A DNA stretch of 64,000 bases. Origin: Malurus cyaneus samueli. Taxonomy: Eukaryota; Chordata; Aves; Passeriformes; Maluridae. Positions 10,340-23,844 of the stretch are shown here, one piece after another (the stretch's first letter is position 1; every line of letters starts with the position of its first letter). The position numbers and the translations under genes are program-made. The notes below the pieces were generated by a model. That model did no database searches and had not been told where the DNA came from. It saw only the letters and a list, made by a program, of their open reading frames with translations. Location of the stretch: positions 130,891 to 194,890 of the forward strand of contig VKON01000201.1 in NCBI GenBank assembly GCA_009741485.1, written 5' to 3'.

Positions 10340-13300
10340 GGTCATGGTATACCAAGAGTGCTCTTTTTTTATGGAACAGGAAAGCAGAAGGTATACTCAG
10401 TCTGTCCACTGTCCTGATTTCTTTTTATGGTTTGTTTTTATTTTTTTTCCTTGTTTATATTTTTCTTATAAATAAAGGATCGTTTCCTGTTAATTTTTTG
10501 GGATTCCAGACTGGAGTAAAACAAAAAACATTTCCTTTTGTGTAACTGTTTTCTGTTGCAGAGGATATTATCTTCAGAGTGTGCCCAGTATGTCTTCCTC
10601 TGAAAAGAAGCAGGGATGTATCTTTCATAATACCATCTGTATGCAACACTTGTTGGCATTCTGCATACTGGCAGATACTTTTGCCTCAAAATAGAGAAGT
10701 TTTGCTGCAGTGGGCTGTACTGAGAAGTTTGCTATCTTCTTTTTTCCTCACATGGGATACCGAGTGCTCTTTTAAACTACTTGTATCTGATGTGTTTTGT
10801 TTCATTTTCAGAAGAAATTGCACTGAGCAAAGTCTTCAAAAGACATCTCTGATTTGAAGTTGATCTTATAACAGTATTCAGTGTCTGAGACTTGGCCTTT
10901 TATTCCTAAGGATGTGTGAGGATGATGCAGATAGATAATTCAGTCCTACATTGCCTTTATTACTAGATCGATTTGTGTATACTTTTGTTTCTATCATGGT
11001 ATCAGTGGAGATTGTGTAGTGTTCATCTTTTTGCCTGCTGAAAAATGTATTTCATAGTCAGCTAATGTAGCAAGAAGTTGTCTATTCAGTTGATTGCATG
11101 TGACTATTTCTTGTAGTAGCTGCTGTATCGGAAATTAATTGTAAGCATGAAGCAATTTGTTTTGAAGAACTTGCTTTGAACTGGCATAGTTTCGCTGAAG
11201 TCTTTGTGCTTAGTCTCACACTGTTGCTCATGGGAGTGGATCTTTGGTCTGTGGAAGTTTTTGGTTCTTGGGTCTTCCCAGGGCTGTACTGTAGCTTTTG
11301 TTGAGGTTTGTACCTATCCTGTTCCCGCTGTTTAGGGGAAAATAATTAGTGTCCAGTACCAGTTCTTTTATTTTTTACATAATGAAGTAGTGGAAAACTT
11401 GCTAGTAGTATTCTTGTTCAGTGTATTCATTATGTAAATGTTTTATTCTGTTCTGTAACCTTGAGCTTCAGGAAGATGGCTGAAGCGTTAAGCTTCAGGA
11501 AGATGACTAAAGCATTACCATTTTTTTTGTTACTTCCCCTGAACTGTGTCAATATAAATAAATATGCCTATGTAACTGATCTTTGGTTAGAACCTCATAC
11601 TTTTAAAAAGACAGTACAGTTCTTTCTACTGCTGTTGATACAGAACTTGTGAGCTGTACAGCACTTCAAAGTGAATGCGTAATGGTAGTTGAATACATTG
11701 AGTATATTGTAATTGGGAGATCTGGTGGCATGTTATGAGCAGGTATGTCATCAGGATTGTGTGAACTTCTGTAAGTTAGTAAAGGATTTTAACCAGTATC
11801 AGAGCTTTAAATGAAGCATGTTGTGTAAGAGCTGTGCCACTCATTCTCTAAGTTCTGTTTAAAATGTATTTTACTACGGTAGCTATGCCTTCATATTTGA
11901 CACAATGATTCAGGGTTTTGTTTGCTACTTTTTTCTTATTTCACAATAGTTGCCATCACTAGCTAGTTTTGCTGTTGTCTTTGTCACATGTTGTCCTGTC
12001 TCCCTCACACTTCTTGATTTGTTTTTCAAGTGGTCTTGCTTTAGATTCTGACTGCTCCTCTGACTAGGGAGGAAATGGATCTAACAGGCATGGAATAATA
12101 TTTCTCTTCTGTTTAGGGAAGTCAGTTTTCATTGCACGTATTTCCTTTATTGCCCACTCTGAAACTTGAATTACGTGAAATGAAACTTGGAAAACAATAC
12201 GTTCCCAGTGTGAGAACAGCAACACTGATCTTAGAGCTGTTAGATAAAGCAGAATCAAACCTGAGCCTAGTGTAACAATAACAACAAAGTGCTCCCAAGC
12301 CGATATTGTTGCTTAGACTAGAAAATCTGCACTGAGCTTTTCCAATTTCTGCCTCACTCCCCCAGAGAGAGGAGTGATTGCACAAGGGTGGTACCTCAAC
12401 GTGAGCTTCCAGTGTTCTGTAGTATCTACCTTTAGAGCTTAACAATGAATCAGGAGTTGGCCTTGGCCAAGCGTGTTCCCATGATTTCACTGGTTTTGGT
12501 AGATCAAACACCTGGGGCCTTAACTTGCAAACAGAAAAGATTAATGATTTAATTAATGTCACACCCTACTATATTTGTTTGCATAAATTCAATTTTCTGC
12601 CTTCTTTGAGCAATTTGCAGGTTTTGCTGCTATAAATAGTGTTGTCAATACTGAGTTACTCTGTTTGACCTTTCTTATTGAGATTCTGTTCTGAGTATTC
12701 CTTTAGTGGATGTTTGTACAAAATACATTTACAAAATAGACTGTAAATTATAATCTTGTTAGACATAAGTGCTTTTTGAAGAATTTGTATTCACTCAAAT
12801 ACAATATGAAAATTTCTCGGGTTCGTATTTTTTAGTATGGGTGGGTTGGCGAGTTTCCAGAAAAATATGTATCTGTTTACTAAGTTTGTTGTTGTGGTAA
12901 TATCTTGATAATGCGTGAGCCAGAGAAAGGGGTAGCTGTGGATTAAAGCCACCTTTGTCGTTGTTATTTTCTGTCCCCGTGGTTCCAGAACCCCATCCCC
13001 CTGCTGGCTCTTAGTTGGGCTTTTACTCTTTCTACTCTTGTTTCTGTCTCTCTGTTTAACCAGTATCAGTTGTTTTTTTCTTTTAGTTGTCTTTCATTGT
13101 AGACTATAGTTTTCTCAAAGCTGTTCCATTAATTTTTTCTCTCCCTTGCTCTAGTCGGGCAAGGCTCCGTCCCAACTTGAAATTTGTGTGGCATTCTTCT
13201 CCAGGTAGTGGGAAGCTGGGGGAGGGAGGAAGCTAAATGAAAGGGTTTATTTGCTTTATTTCCAATAACTGAATCTATAACCTGTGATTGGTCAAATCTT

Positions 13301-14508
13301 TATGCCTGTGAAGGAGGAGTGCATTTTGCAAATACGTTCCGCACGGAGTCAAGTTTTGAATGGTGTACAACTTACTCTGTGCTTTAGGTCTTCTTGGGCT
13401 TTATAATGGTTTTCCTGTCAGTCACATTTATAACAATTGCTTATTAACAAGTAATATTACTGGAGGATAATGCTATGTGTTTCTCACATTTCTGGCAGCT
13501 TTTTGGTTCTCTCCTTTTTTTTCTGTCTCTCATTTTTTTTTGAGATTTTAAATGTAATCCTCAACTTCCTTAGTACATCTTAAAAATATTTGTTCAGAAT
13601 TGTTGTTTACCTGTTACTGGCTTTTCTCAATTGGTCTAGTTTTCTGTAGGTTTGGGGGTTTTGTGTGTGTGTTTCTTAATAGTTCAATAGTTTTGTTCTT
13701 TGCTCTAAATTTTATTTACTTCTCGTAAATAAGGTCATGTGGTATTTTTTTTCCTTGAGAAATGAGTTGGAGAAAACAGAGTTACTGTTTCATTGAATTC
13801 AGAAGGTCAATGTTGAAAACTGCACCTGAACTTTTGGATTTGTGTTACTAGATTTTTTCAGGAACAATTATTTCCAAAGAATGGAATGTGTTTTCTGATA
13901 GTGTCTGATATTTATTCTGTTGGTCAGTCCTAAGGACCTGTATATTCACAATGGGGTTCAGTCTTCTTGTAGTTATAGTGGTTATCTTTAAGCCCTTTGG
14001 ATGATGTTCAAATCATGAAGATCTGCATCTGTGTCTTATTTCATCTTTTCATCCCTGTCAAGATAACTTGACCTATATACAAGCTACAGTAGTTAGCATA
14101 GGAAGAGTTTCTGAGTTACTTTGTATATGTGTGTAAATTATTTGAATATATAATCTCTTTTCAAGTATGATAGCGTATATTCAGTTATTAGTAATGAATC
14201 GATTTTAGACCAGGTGCCTTTTGAGGTAAGATCTTTGTCAAGCATTATATCTGGTTATTCCTTTTAATTGAGTTGTGACTTTTTTGTGTTTGTCTTTTAA
14301 TGGATGGGTAGTGGTTGTCAGGCAGAAATTACCATTTGCTGACCATGCAAGTTGAAAGTGCAGTTGAGGCTAGATTGGCATAGTCACATCTAAAAGTGAC
14401 TTGCCTTGTTTCACAGCTGCATTATACTTTGGTGAAATCAGAGTCTGCATAGTTGTGTGAATCACTGTTAGCATGGCCTTTTTATTTTAAAATCTTTGTG
14501 GCATATGG
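10340..14508. other. Noncoding DNA, with possible diverged repeat at 12064-12562
   Basis: The region is AT-rich and intron-like. It contains a 27-bp imperfect tandem pair (11464-11517) and a minus-strand open stretch of 146 codons at 12562-12122 that I cannot match to a protein. No exon was recognised. Confidence 0.5.
11464..11517 (+). repeat. 27-bp tandem duplication
   Basis: Two adjacent 27-bp units start agcttcaggaagatg and differ at three positions. At each, the first copy has G and the second has A. The array is short and its function, if any, is unknown. Confidence 0.9.
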
Positions 14509-15095
14509 TGTGGGTTGGCCTTGGCTGGCCTCACCAGACCCACCCAGCTGCTCTCTCCCTCCTCAACAGGATGGGCATAGAGAATAGAGATAGAACAGCT
14601 CAAGGTAAAGACTGGGAGATCACTCTTTATTCACCATCATGAGCAAAGAGATGAACTTGATGAAAGCTAGTTTTATTTATTGCTAATTGAAAATACAGTA
14701 GAATTGGCTCCCAGTGAGCTGTAACTTCCTTCAGGCCATCTCCAGCTGCTTTGCCGTGGGATCTTTCATGGGTTTCAGGATTGGTACCTGCTTCAATATG
14801 GGGCTTTTCAGGGGCTGCAGGCCCTGATGCCTGAAGCACCTCCTCATCTCTTTACTGTGCATAATGACTTCAGGGTTATCTCTCACTTGTTGCTTTCACA
14901 CACTGCGGTGCAACATTTTCACATTTCATAAGTGTACTTTTCCAGAAGTAACACCCTCCTGGCTGAGGGGCTCAAGTCGTGCCCTGCTGTGATTATGTGG
15001 AACCGTATGTTTTTGGCACATAGCAGCCTCTGGCTCTCCTCACAGAAGCCACCCTGCAGGCACCTCACTGGTAGTACCTGGGCATATAAATCCAA
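14509..15095 (-). mobile_element. ERVL-type LTR, antisense
   Basis: This segment matches by eye the layout of a common bird ERVL-type LTR whose sense strand is the minus strand. It begins at the + strand TGTGGGTTGGCC edge (14509) and ends near 15095 at the other edge. Recognisable blocks include agaagccaccctgcaggc and the 'gctgaggggctcaa' stretch near 14960. It is diverged and carries indels. No internal retroviral sequence adjoins it. Confidence 0.7.
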
Positions 15096-15300
15096 GAAAG
15101 CTACCAATGAAAAATCAAAACTTGATGTTTAAGATAATATGGGTAACTCTGGGGACACTTTTTGCATATGTATAGTCCATATCTATGGAACAAGTTACAT
15201 GGAACTAGGTAAATAGTTTGACATGTTCTCATTGTGTTTGTGCATACATCCCTTCCAGCTCAAAATAACCTAGTGGCAGATGAACTATTAGTTTTCTTTA

Positions 15301-15500
15301 AGAATCACAGAATGGTCAAGGTTGGACCTCTGGAACTCACTGTATATACCCACCCTGCTCAAGCAGGACTACCTAAAGCAGGTTGCCCAGGATCAAGTCT
15401 AGATAGAATTTGAAAATCTCCTAAATTTGACTCTCCACAACTTCACGGGGCTCCTACTTATCCTCATAGATGATTCCCTGAGTCCTTGAGCACCTCTCCC
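15301..15500 (-). mobile_element. CR1 LINE 3' fragment, minus strand
   Basis: The segment starts agaatcacagaatggtcaag, the reverse complement of the CR1 3' terminus with its ATTCTATGAT-like repeat, followed by 'caggttgcccaggatcaag'. The insertion is antisense to PAM, 5'-truncated and diverged. Confidence 0.85.
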
Positions 15501-18500
15501 AGTTCATGTGATTTATCAAAGATTACAAAGAGTTGCAGTCATGGGTTCATCCCATCAGGACCAGTGAGCTTAAGTATGTCCAGCCAGCTTAAGTATTCCC
15601 TGACATGATCAAAGATACGTCTTCCTTGCTCTAGACTTCCCCTGTGATGTGATATTGTCATGACAGTTAGCATGACACTTCCTCTGGTATGAAGAGAGCA
15701 AGAGATTGGTGGAAGTGAGGTTCCTTATATACCTCTATATGGATATAAAGTATTTTATATAATAATTCAGTGGAGTTGGTTTATTTCAGTGGTGGTCATT
15801 GCTGCTGTTGGCAGTTTCAGGTCCTGCTCTGGGTAAGCTGTTTCTAGTGTATGAGAGAGAACAGCTGCAGTCTGCCTTGAAGCGCTCTTTCCTATGAATC
15901 AGTTTAATGTTGATATATAAGCAAAAGAAATTTCAGCCAAGGATTATATAACTATATGTGAGTTGTGTTATTGTATTTAAAAGACAGGTAATACACTAGA
16001 GGAATCTTTTAACAGATTTACATTCAGATAGGCACAAAGGTGATCAGTTTGAAGGTCAGTTACAATCCTGCTTCTCTTAGCATCTAGCTCTTTTTTTTCC
16101 AATATACTATAAAGAAAATATCTTCTCTGCTTCTGTTTACTTTTTGTTTTCTGCATACTGACAAAGCAAGTTCCATTTAAAGAATAAATCGACATCAAAA
16201 GCAATTTTCTTTATGTTTTTTACTCTGGCAAGAATTCATCAATTTTCATTCTTTATGCCTACCCAGGTTTATTGTGCGTAGGGCAAAGAAATAATCAGTA
16301 ACAAAAACATGATGCAGTGGCATTGGTTCTCTCTCTTGTGTCTATGCTTTTCTTGTTTATATTTGAGAATATCCTTATTTGAGAAAATCCTACAGCTTTA
16401 TACTTTGCTCTTGATTGTTTTGCAGAGATCATCACCATAACTTTCATTTCACCATCCATGGTACAAATCTTTTTTTTTTTTTTAAATGACTTAATCAGGC
16501 ATGTCTATTGTCTTGTAATAAATTTGGCCATTTTGAGTCATCTTCAAGTAAAAATAAATCATAAACTATTATTTGCTCACCTGTAGAGCCAGAATCAAAA
16601 AACATCTAGGAGTGTAAGTTGCTTATTTCACTGTGAAGTCTGTCTCAGCTGGGCTAAATTAGTAGGTCTTGACTTGCTCAGCTTGCCTACCAGTTGTTCA
16701 GGAAGGCATTCACTTGTTCTAATTAAATATTAATGGTTGCTTGATCAAAATTGACCTTTTATATTTCTGTGTAGATGCTAGACAGAAGACTGGAAGACAT
16801 AGAAATTATACACTATCTGTAAAACACCCAGTTTGGAGATGTGCTAGTTGTGAAACAGCATATTTTCTCATTTTTCTATTAATTTAGGAGTTGCTCGTCT
16901 GGAAAAGTAACACACTGAAAAAAAGGCCACTGTCCAAAACTTCATCTTGTAGTGGTAGAGTTAGAACATGAATGGCAAGTAATTTGTGCCATAAGCAGGC
17001 TGAGGTATTTTCATAACTCATTTTGCTGTAAAAAGAAGCTGGAGACATTTGAAAATGGGGTGACTGAAAAAACCCTACTTCAGATAAATTTCTGACTCAA
17101 AAATTAGTTAGGTATGGACATGTCACTGAGACCTCGTTGAGATTTGGGGGCAGTGTAAACTGAGCATGCTCTTTGAAATGGAAGTGTTAAAGTTACTGCA
17201 TGACAGTGGAGTGGAATGAGGAATTTTGAAGGATGGGTATGCTCTCTGAAGCATTTAGCTGACCTTTGGTGCACTTTTTGTCATACCAGCAAAACAGGAA
17301 AGAAGTGATGGCAGTTAATGACTGAAGGCAAGCCCTGTTTTAGGGCGAAGCAGGAAATTTTCCAGTCAGATTTTTATAAAAAGCTCTATTATCTTTCCAT
17401 TGGCAGAGGTGCAGACGCTATTTGGTCATTGAGCATGCATATATAAAGTTAAGGGGGTGGAAGAAGGTTTCTTTTACAGTGTCTCTGTGATGAACATTGG
17501 ACAGAGCATGACTAGAATTTTTAGATGATGGAAAGTTGTGATTTACTTTGAAATTCTTGCTTGAAATACAGAAATGTAAAATGAAATGAGGTTTAGTAGT
17601 ACAGAGAGTAGTCTTGGCAAGTGCCTCATTTTTTTTGATCTTAAATGGTGATGTGTACTGCTCCACCCCTACAATATAAGGAGGCATCTTATATTTTTAC
17701 ACTAATAAATACCTCTTGTGTGCGCTGAGGTTCCTTTTCTCTACAAAAAAAACCCCTGCTTGTGTGTTTCAGAGATGGATTAATCTCTGAAATCGCTACA
17801 AGGATTAATTGCATGTGGGTAAGGGGTTCAATGTTGTGTGTAAACCTTAATCTCCATAGCCATTTGTGAACTGTGGAAAAGACCTACAGAGCAATTATAT
17901 TTTTCCAAACATGAACATATCAATACAAGTGCCTTGGTACCATTTGTAAATACATTACACTGTGTTTATTTTAGAAGTAAAGTCCTGCCTCTTTCTGGTG
18001 TTCATTTCTGTATTTTTACATTTGTATTTTTTTTTTACATAAAGCAGATCTGCCCAGGCGATTAAATCCCTTCTTAATTAGAGGGATACATAAACTTAGA
18101 AAAATAGGATGTATTCAGGCCTTTAAGGGGAAAAGATTTGTGTGGCTGAGACAAACAGAGTGGCCTGCTGAGAACAGTGTTATGCTGCTGCTTTCCTCCC
18201 CACCCCCAGCCTTTCCTTGAAGAGATTGTTGGTGGTAGTGTTCATTACAGAAGTTGCTGCAGAGCAGTCCTCCAGCATTGCAATATCAGAAAATATGTTT
18301 ATTGTGAAGATACATATTCAAGAGTAAACAATGGCTGAAAAAAGAAAGTTGTATTGATAGTCTGCTATTAATGCTGTTTCTGTGGTAGCCGCCTAGGGTT
18401 ACCAAGTCCATATGTTTGATGTGGGACTGGTGCTAAGAGCCAGATTTGCAGAGATTTAATAGTAGAACCACTTTTCTGTATGCAATTTATGTATATTTCT

Positions 18501-19037
18501 GTGTAATACACCTCTGTATCATGTGTGTTTGCTCCATGATATGACTGAGTTCCGGAATCAATGCTATAGAGGAAGGAGTTGCTGCTGGAGAGTATTTTGC
18601 CTCCTTCTTGCTGCTGTTCTTGATTGCGATAAGAACTGTAGCTCTGTTTCAGCAACATATCACTGTAGAAAATAAGAGAAATCTGTCTGCTTTAGTTGCA
18701 GGTGTACGTATATGAAATAAAACACAGTGAATCTCCTAATCCAAAGCATTAATTGCTCTTGGTATTTGTTACCCCTTACATTCTATCATATTAATAGTAT
18801 GGGTTTTTATGTGTAATACCAATTTAGTATTTCCTGTTTTGACAATTAATGTTAATATTTATATTATTTCTTTTCAGCCATATTCTAGCCATGGGGTAAG
18901 GGTACCTCTGCAAGCTGGTACCTCTTGTGGGTTATCCTGTATCTACCTGTTTAGCAGGTAGACAGTTACTGACTTAAAGTTCATATGCCCCGATTACAAT
19001 ATGGAGGGGAAATTCTATAGATACTTGTAGGAATGTT
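15501..19037. other. AT-rich noncoding DNA
   Basis: No exon or named mobile element was recognised. A poly-T run lies at about 16470-16483. A minus-strand open stretch of 96 codons (18658-18368) has no recognised similarity. Confidence 0.5.
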
Positions 19038-19440
19038 TAACGGTTTGCATTGGAAGAGACCTTAAGGATAATCTTGTTAGAACTCCGGGTAGTTCTCAGA
19101 GACACATGCTCCTAGGCCATGTTGCTCAGAGCTTCATCCAACCTGGTCTGGAACCCTTTCAGGGATTGGACATCTGCACCTTCTCTGGACAACCTGTGAC
19201 AATGCCTCACTACCCTCATATCTAAGCATTCTTCCTGATATCTCGTCTAAACATACTCACTTTCAGTTCAAAGCCATTTTCCCTTTTGCTAAATGTACAT
19301 GTCCTTCTACAAAATCCCTTTGCAGCTTTTTTGTAAACCCCTTTTAGGTGCAGGAAGGTGCTATCAGGTCTCTCTGTAGCCTTCCCTGCTCCATACTGAA
19401 CAGCTGAGAGTGAACTCTCTAAGGCTGGCTTCATAGGACA
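19038..19440 (-). mobile_element. CR1 LINE 3' fragment, minus strand
   Basis: The reverse complement reads as the CR1 3' region: ggaagagaccttaaggat at the 3' terminal side, then 'catccaacctggtctggaac', then the stretch leading to 'tctaaggctggcttcat'. It is diverged, 5'-truncated and antisense to PAM. Confidence 0.85.
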
Positions 19441-22400
19441 GTTTATTCCACCCCTCAGATTACCTTCTTGGGTGGAGGAAGAGATTTGTGGAAGAGTGTG
19501 AGGAACTTTCTTAAAAAAAGCAGGGCTTCAGAGTATGCTGTTGCGATTGCTTGAGTTACTCCTTGATTCTTTCTATTGCTGTAGAAATGAGAATCTTGAA
19601 TGATTGTGAAGTGTTAGTATAATAGTTGTAAGAGAAACCATTACACGTGGCCTCAAAAATTATGTCAAGATGGTTCTTCTGCATACCATTGCATCGTTGT
19701 TTGTCCTGTTCTATGCTGGTATTCTAAGTTTGTGTCTGTTTACAGACGTAAAAATAATGTGACTGTGCCCCTGATACTCATCTCCTTGCTTGATATCTAG
19801 CCTAAATTGATTGTTTTTCTGTAGCAATTGCAAGAGGGATGTTGTATATACAAACCCTGACAGTATTAGCATTCCATACTAAATTAAGTTACTGTTCAAA
19901 GACCACACAATATATCCTTTTATCTCATTTTTAAAGTCATCAAGTAAGTTAGCTAGACATGAAGAGGAAGTTGTGGAATTGGACTAGAGAAATACTTTCA
20001 CTCTAAATTCTAGTTGGAAGAAACTGGGACACTCATTTAGCTGCTAAATCAAAACAACTGAGTTGTTGGATTTGTTTGATTGACTACCTCTTGTGAGAAG
20101 GCGGGTATCATTTAATAGGTCTGCAGGTACTGTCTGATCCTCCCCTTCCCAAAACAGGAAGGAGATTGTGGGAAAGGTATGTTGGATAAATGCCACTTTA
20201 GAAGCTCAGTGTGTTATCAAGCATTTTAAATTGTGTGTGTTTTCATTGTCATCCTTTCTAACTGCATTTTCAACTTATAATCAGAAGTTTAGTGTTTCAG
20301 TTTTAGACCAAGCTTTATATTTGTTTTCAGGCTGATTTTTGTTTTTGTTTTGTTCTTTTTAAGCTATTAGGTTGGAAATGAATTTGATATGGTGAGCACC
20401 TTTACATGTCTCAAACCTTGAATTTAGAATTGAAGGTTCGTTGTGCTTATGGGTGTGGCTCTTTTGACTGGGGCTTCCTAACACAGGAGCTACCTTGCTT
20501 GTAATGTAAGTCCCTAAAGATGGAATTGGAGGGAACAGAGCAGGCACAGTCTTCTGCTTTTGTTGAGCTACTGTTTTCAGTGGCTGTTTTTCTCTGTATT
20601 TATGCATGGATGAGTGCTAATAGTGTCCACTGGAGACATAATACTGGTCCCAACAGAGGATCAACATAAAAAGCCTCTTTTTACGACTTTCTGCATTGCT
20701 GTAGTTAGTGAGAACTTAACTGAGTTGTAACTTCGTGATAAAGGCAAGTCTCCAACTATTTTTTTACTTCTGTTCTCTACTTTCTCCTTAAAATGTGCAT
20801 AGCATGATGTGCATAAAGATACTGGGGGGGGAGGGCAATATACTTTGTTCCTTAGATCAATGGTTTTGAAACCCTTCGAGTGTGCAGAAAGTTTCCTATG
20901 AAAACCAGCATGTGTGTGAAGCATCTGAGGGAATTTGCTCTTGTGTTTGAAAAGGGGACCAGGAAACATGCCTTTCTAATATAAGAATGCAAAAATTGGT
21001 CTGCAAGATCTTTCATACTGGATGATATCTAACTGTGAAGTGGTTGGCCCAGTAATGTTCTCAACCTACGCATTTCATGATCAGATCTTTCAACCTAGCT
21101 GTGGAAAACATAACTTCTTCACCAGGATTTGATTGACACTAGAATTGAAACAATGACATTGATTGAACAACCTATTTATTGCAACTCTTCTAGATACTCC
21201 AAACTGGGGCAATCTAAACTACCTCTGTGTCAGGAATCCTTGCAGTGTTGCTAAGAAGCAGACATCTGCCTCCGGCATAGGAGGAGATGTAGATTTCTTT
21301 AGAAAGAAATTGATACTTTTGTCTTGTCAGGCTGCAGTCTAAACAGAACTCTGCATGTTTTAATCAGCTCTTTGTGCTCAATACTGAGTAACAGTGGCTC
21401 ATAAGGATATATGGGCTTTAGCCATAGAGTTCAGTGTGCTAAGTTATTTTCCCACAGATACAAAGTATGAAGTGCCCATCTCACCTGTGATGTTAAAGAA
21501 GTTGCATAAAGAAATATTGTATGAACTGTTGTTTTAATTTAGAGTGAATTTTATGGTTGTGTTTTTAGACTAAGTATCTTAGCAATTAGTGAAAGCACTG
21601 TAGCATTACTCATTGAAAATTTGATATATTGATATGTTGACAACCATCACAATAGATTTTGACATCATTTTGCATTTTGAAATTTTTTTTAGTATCTAAC
21701 AGTTAAGGACAGGAGAATCATAGGATGAAATTGAAGTAGAAACTGCCAAAGGTTGCTCTATAATCTGATCTTTACGGGAAGAATAAAATTAATTTCAGGA
21801 TTCTAATTGAGCCAAACCTGATAGATAAATGATTGATTCTGTCTTTTTTTTTTTCTTTTGGCAAGGGAAGTAGTACATATCAAAAAGAACTCTTAAATGA
21901 TTTTACTGCTGAGACAAAATCATTAGCTGGGGAAATGACCAGTAGAAGGAACTTGAGTGCCTAGAGAATTCATAATTTGGTGTGTTTGCATTGTTCTCTA
22001 ATTTGTATAGTATTTGCATGAAAGCAGTGATACGGGTTTTAGAATAATACTATCATAGTTAACCCAGACCTACAGACAGATTTTTTTTTCCCACGTGCCA
22101 TTAAGAACCCCAAAATTGTTAGATATAAAAAAATAAAGCTGATGTGATTTGGAGGTTTTTGTCCTTTTTTCCCCTCCAGGCCCCACCATTCCATTTTGAT
22201 TCTGTGTAATTCTGATTGGATTGTTAATTACATGGTTATTCTAAAATTTTGAAAAAACAAACAAACATCAGCTGAGCTATTTGGATGCAAAATGTAGAGC
22301 TAGTAGTCCTGTTTTCTAGAATACAGCCCAAATAATCTTATTCAGCTATCTGTGGGCCATATCATGTCACTGCTGGTAATATTTCCTTGAGTTTTGTCCT

Positions 22401-23820
22401 TCATAAGTGACCTATTGGCTTGATAGTCATTGAAGTTGAAAGGGACATGATACTAGGATAAATAGCTCATTTCACAGCATATCAGTTTATATTATACTTG
22501 GGCTTTAGTATTAGCCAGACTTTAGCTTTTGTTGTGAACACTGTTTGACCCTCTGGTGCAGAAGAGCATTCTCTGGTGTGACTTAACATAATATCTCCAT
22601 GTGATGTTATCAGTGCATGCAAGTAGAGAAAACAGAAATGCTTATAAAGTTGCTACCTGACAGTATTGCTTCTTGACCTGTGACTCCTGACACATCTTGC
22701 AGATGTCAGAAGATTTCAGTAATGGATTCAGGCTGTAATACTTGTCATTAAGAAGTCACAGCAGAATTAATAGAATCAGGATTCAGTACCGTTCTTTTTC
22801 TGCTCAGCAGCACACCCACTGCCTCTGTGATGACCTTCGTTTCTTTCTGAGCAAATGAAAACCTAGTAGCACAAGCATGAGGAAGTTGTTAAAGCAATTA
22901 AAGGCTTCTCTCTCAGCTCATTGCATGGTTACCATAGTATCCTTTGCCTCCAAGTCTTTACTGATGATGTCAGTGTGCATACAGGGGCTGTTCACAGCAT
23001 CTACATGAAGGTGATTCAGCCCTTATTAAAGATCATAATCATCTCTCCATGCATTGTGTTATCTCGTGTTATTTTAGGAATTCATGACACTGGAAGGTAA
23101 GTGACTTTTGCTTTATAGTAAATAATTTTTATGTGTCCTTACATTGAAATTTCAGTGTTGCTGTTTTTTATCCTCTGTTGCATTGTTCACTAAATGCATA
23201 AAGTATGTTCCAAATGAATCAATTGCATAGTTCAGTGTAATTTAAATGTTATGACAAAGTCTACGTAATTTTCATAAATGTATTTTTTAAAAAGGGCAAA
23301 CTATAAGTTCCGCTGAGGTTAGAAGATCTTGACTTATTTAAATAGTTAGGAGTTTTTACTATTATTTGAAGGACTTTATTTTAATCATCAGAAATCATCA
23401 AATTATGTAATGGGAGCACTACCTGAGAAAAATTGTTCAAGTTTTTCTTCTAATTGTTAGTAAAAACTCGACTGTTAATCCCCATCTCGTATTAAAAAGG
23501 GTTGGTGTTCAGGATTTTTACGTATTGTACAAAGCTCCCAATGTACCTCTCTTTCTTCCCAACAGCACATACAGCATGCAGATAACTTTTTTCTTATACC
23601 TGCTTTTCTGCTTTTTGTTCATAGCATCCCCTGGCTTATTTAGACACTTAAGTCTTTTGGGGGGAAAGGTGTCCTTTGTTGAGTTTTCTTCTGCAAAATG
23701 CTTAATAAGCACTGCTTAATGAGACAGCTTTTAATGCTATTAATTGCAATAGATACGATGCATTAGAAGAATAGGAAAGACAGTCTAGTGCCAATACTGT
23801 GCCTTTTGAGTATCTTCTGT

Positions 23821-23844
23821 TCCTTGTGGACTTCCTTGTGGACT
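23821..23844 (+). repeat. 12-bp tandem pair
   Basis: tccttgtggact occurs twice without spacing. It is a minor tandem duplication. Confidence 0.9.

Noticed and set aside
18368..18658. 96-codon minus-strand frame as a coding exon
   Set aside because: No recognised domain, no clear splice pair; Gln/Ser-rich composition from CTG-like repeats explains it as well.
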